A stretch of 64,000 bases of DNA from Aquimarina sp. RZ0 (GTDB lineage: Bacteria; Bacteroidota; Bacteroidia; Flavobacteriales; Flavobacteriaceae). The notes under the pieces were generated by a model. The model was not told the origin of the DNA, did not search any database, and worked only from the letters and a program-made list of their open reading frames with translations. Positions 62,029-64,000 of this stretch are shown piece by piece. The position numbers were made by a program, and so were the translations under genes. The DNA lies in assembly GCF_008370685.1 (NCBI RefSeq), contig NZ_VTZU01000021.1, positions 1 through 64,000 of the forward strand. The letters run 5' to 3'. Each line of letters begins with the position of its first letter. Position 1 is the first letter of the stretch.

Positions 62029-63906
62029 ATGGATACAATCAACTTTTATCAGCTATCAATTTTCCTTCTGCAAGGGTTTGTTGTATCACTTATGATACTC
62101 GTATTATTTCATCTCCGAAAAATTTTTGGTTTTGGACTCTTATACACTACGATAGGAATGTTTCAATTTATGCAAGTCTTTATGGCTAGTACTGTGTATT
62201 TCGAAATTTCTAAAGATATGCTCATTTCACCAGGCTCTTCAATTTTATTTTCTGCCAGCTTATTTACAATTCTCTTGTTTTATATCAAAGAAGACGCAAC
62301 CATTACAAGAAGATTAATCTATGGCTTGGTTATAGCCAACATCGCCTTATCTATTTTATTAGTTTTTTTCAGGATTAATATAGAAGGCGCTAATATGTAT
62401 AATACATTCAATATCTCAATAGATTTTTTTAACACCAATGTTTACATCCTTTTCTTCGGAACATTTATGCTTTTTGTAGATTCTATATTAATCATTTTTG
62501 TTTTTGAATTTATCTCAAAATATATTTCAAATCTATTCTTAAGGATTTGCTTAACTATGATCCTTATTTTAGGGCTTGATGCTATAATTTTTAGTTTAGG
62601 CAGTTTTTGGAATTCTGAAAACTTACAAAATATCCTGTTATATGGAATAGTATCCAAAGGAGTTGCTGCAATCTATTTCAGTATACTGTTTACTATTTAC
62701 TTACGGTATTTTCAACAAGATATTTATGATTCTAAATATGCTACTTTTAAAGATGTATACCATTCTTTAACCTATAGACAAAAACTGGAAGAGGCAGAAA
62801 AAGTAATTCAGATAAGCGAAAACAGGTATCAAACATTGACTGATATTTCTCCGGTTGGTGTTTTTATGACAGAAGCTAATGGCAAGACTACTTTTGTAAA
62901 CAAAAAATGGTGCGAAATTTCTGGATTATCATATGAAGAAGCTTTAGACGATGGCTGGCTTGATGCTGTGCACCCGGAAGATAGAGAAAAATTAAAATCA
63001 GGATGGTATGATGATGCAGGAAAAAGAGATTCCTCCCATGCAAAATATAGATTTCTTAGATCAGATGGCACAATTAAATGGGTATTAGGTCAGGCTATCC
63101 CAGAGTACAATGAGAAAAACCAGATAATAGGCTATGTGGGTACCACTACAGATATAACTGAACTTAAACTGTATGAAATAGAACTAAATAAAATGAAAGA
63201 TAAAGCAGAAGAAAGTGATCGCCTAAAATCTGCTTTTCTCGCGAATATGAGCCATGAAATCAGAACTCCTATGAATGGTATTATGGGGTTTGCTGAACTT
63301 CTTAAAGAACCCGTACTTACTGGTGACGAACAAAAATTATATATAGATCTTATTGAAGAAAGCGGTGCTCGTATGCTCAATATTATTAGGGATATTATAG
63401 ATATTTCTAAAATAGAATCAGGACAAGTAAAAATTTTTCTTTCTGATGTTAATATTAATGAGCAAGTAGAATATTTGTATCACTTTTTTAAACCTGAAGC
63501 GGATCGAAAAGAATTACAACTTTCGTTTTGTAATAGCCTGGAAAATGAGCTCGCTATCATAAAAACTGATAAAGAAAAGTTTAATGCTATTCTCACTAAT
63601 TTAGTAAAAAATGCAATTAAATACACACACGAGGGCTCTATCTCTTTTGGTTATCAGAAAAAAGGTGAATTTCTACAATTTTTTATAAAAGATACTGGAA
63701 TCGGTATTGCAGAAAACCGTCAAAAAGCAATATTTGAGAGATTTGTACAAGCAGATATTCATAATAACTACGCTATAGAAGGTGCTGGTATCGGCTTATC
63801 AATAGCCAAAGCATTTACAGAAATATTGGAAGGTAAAATTTGGTTAAAAAGTATAAAGGATACTGGATCAACATTTTATTTTACAATTCCGTATGTTAAG
63901 CAATAG
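62029..63906 (+). CDS. PAS domain sensor histidine kinase with multi-helix membrane domain
   Basis: A 625-residue inner membrane kinase. About seven membrane helices cover residues 8-235; a PAS domain (about 264-380, with VFMTEANGKTTFVNKKWCEIS and its PAC end YVGTTTDITELK); the HisKA dimerisation helix with phospho-acceptor His409 (LANMSHEIRTPMNGIMGF); and an HATPase_c domain with N box LTNLVKNAIKYTH, DTGIGIAENR and GAGIGLSIAKA. It lacks a receiver domain, and no response regulator gene is adjacent in the window. The membrane domain may bind a small ligand; I cannot name it. Confidence 0.88.
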   Translation: MDTINFYQLSIFLLQGFVVSLMILVLFHLRKIFGFGLLYTTIGMFQFMQVFMASTVYFEISKDMLISPGSSILFSASLFTILLFYIKEDATITRRLIYGLVIANIALSILLVFFRINIEGANMYNTFNISIDFFNTNVYILFFGTFMLFVDSILIIFVFEFISKYISNLFLRICLTMILILGLDAIIFSLGSFWNSENLQNILLYGIVSKGVAAIYFSILFTIYLRYFQQDIYDSKYATFKDVYHSLTYRQKLEEAEKVIQISENRYQTLTDISPVGVFMTEANGKTTFVNKKWCEISGLSYEEALDDGWLDAVHPEDREKLKSGWYDDAGKRDSSHAKYRFLRSDGTIKWVLGQAIPEYNEKNQIIGYVGTTTDITELKLYEIELNKMKDKAEESDRLKSAFLANMSHEIRTPMNGIMGFAELLKEPVLTGDEQKLYIDLIEESGARMLNIIRDIIDISKIESGQVKIFLSDVNINEQVEYLYHFFKPEADRKELQLSFCNSLENELAIIKTDKEKFNAILTNLVKNAIKYTHEGSISFGYQKKGEFLQFFIKDTGIGIAENRQKAIFERFVQADIHNNYAIEGAGIGLSIAKAFTEILEGKIWLKSIKDTGSTFYFTIPYVKQ

Positions 63907-63969
63907 CCATATAGAATGCCGGTTTTGTTATCTCTTTTTGGTGATAAATAAATATATTGATATAAGAAA

Positions 63970-63998
63970 AAGAAGGAAACATACGCTTCCTTCTTCTT
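63970..63998. terminator. Terminator after the histidine kinase gene
   Basis: AAGAAGGAA (63970-63978) and TTCCTTCTT (63987-63995) form a stem with A-rich left and T-rich right flanks. Confidence 0.7.
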
Positions 63999-64000
63999 AA

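Overview
This window is AT-rich chromosomal DNA from a member of the Bacteroidota, almost certainly Flavobacteriaceae and probably marine (a genus such as Aquimarina is only a guess). The evidence is type IX secretion (T9SS) substrates with A- and B-type C-terminal sorting domains, a PorP/SprF-like protein, DUF4290 and START-like proteins typical of this group, TTG...TAnnTTTG promoters (clearest in front of the HU gene and the tRNA), A-rich rather than Shine-Dalgarno leaders, and several TTG or GTG starts. I see no prophage, CRISPR array, rRNA or replication origin.

Layout. 0.5-7.4 kb (minus strand): murA, a DUF4290 gene, a DUF493 gene, then a molybdenum hydroxylase operon (2Fe-2S subunit, Tat-exported molybdopterin subunit, XdhC maturation factor, MobA-like nucleotidyltransferase). 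7.5-12.1 kb (plus): NadR-like ATPase, RecQ helicase and fmt in one operon, then HU and YqgE. 12.1-13.7 kb: a class IV aminotransferase, a START-like gene and tRNA-Met(CAT). 14.4-22.0 kb: an island of secreted proteins bracketed by two 161-bp MITE copies in the same orientation. It holds a frameshifted T9SS protein, an unknown envelope protein and an astacin-like lipoprotein with six 53-residue repeats. 22.1-27.9 kb: a T9SS type-B module (CHU_C adhesin-like protein, PorP/SprF, OmpA-TPR-PD40 protein). 28.4-30.6 kb: a TPR membrane protein and a decayed IS5-family transposase. 30.7-39.5 kb: a complete minus-strand histidine operon in the order leader peptide-G-D-C-B-H-A-(DinB)-F-IE. Its leader peptide contains four consecutive His codons and is followed by a terminator; a foldback MITE-like palindrome sits between the DinB gene and hisF. 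39.6-49.5 kb: OmpA and helix-hairpin-helix pair, VTT and MscS membrane proteins, DUF3817, a 7TM-HD phosphohydrolase (PgpH type), thiolase and an NlpC/P60 peptidase. 50.3-53.0 kb: a large T9SS-secreted protein with carbohydrate-binding modules. 53.7-63.9 kb: NhaC, acyl-CoA thioesterase, nitroreductase, DNA-alkylation-repair HEAT protein, cation/proton antiporter, pirin, two unknown small proteins and a PAS histidine kinase.

The spacers carry most of the unexplained structure. A roughly 100-bp repeat with three hairpins occurs five times in both orientations. A second modular repeat occurs three times. There are two identical-length MITEs with 3-bp target duplications, and one 164-bp foldback element with a 4-bp duplication. 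These families and the His-codon attenuator are the observations I consider most worth follow-up. No single cluster looks like a clearly new defence or biosynthetic system.
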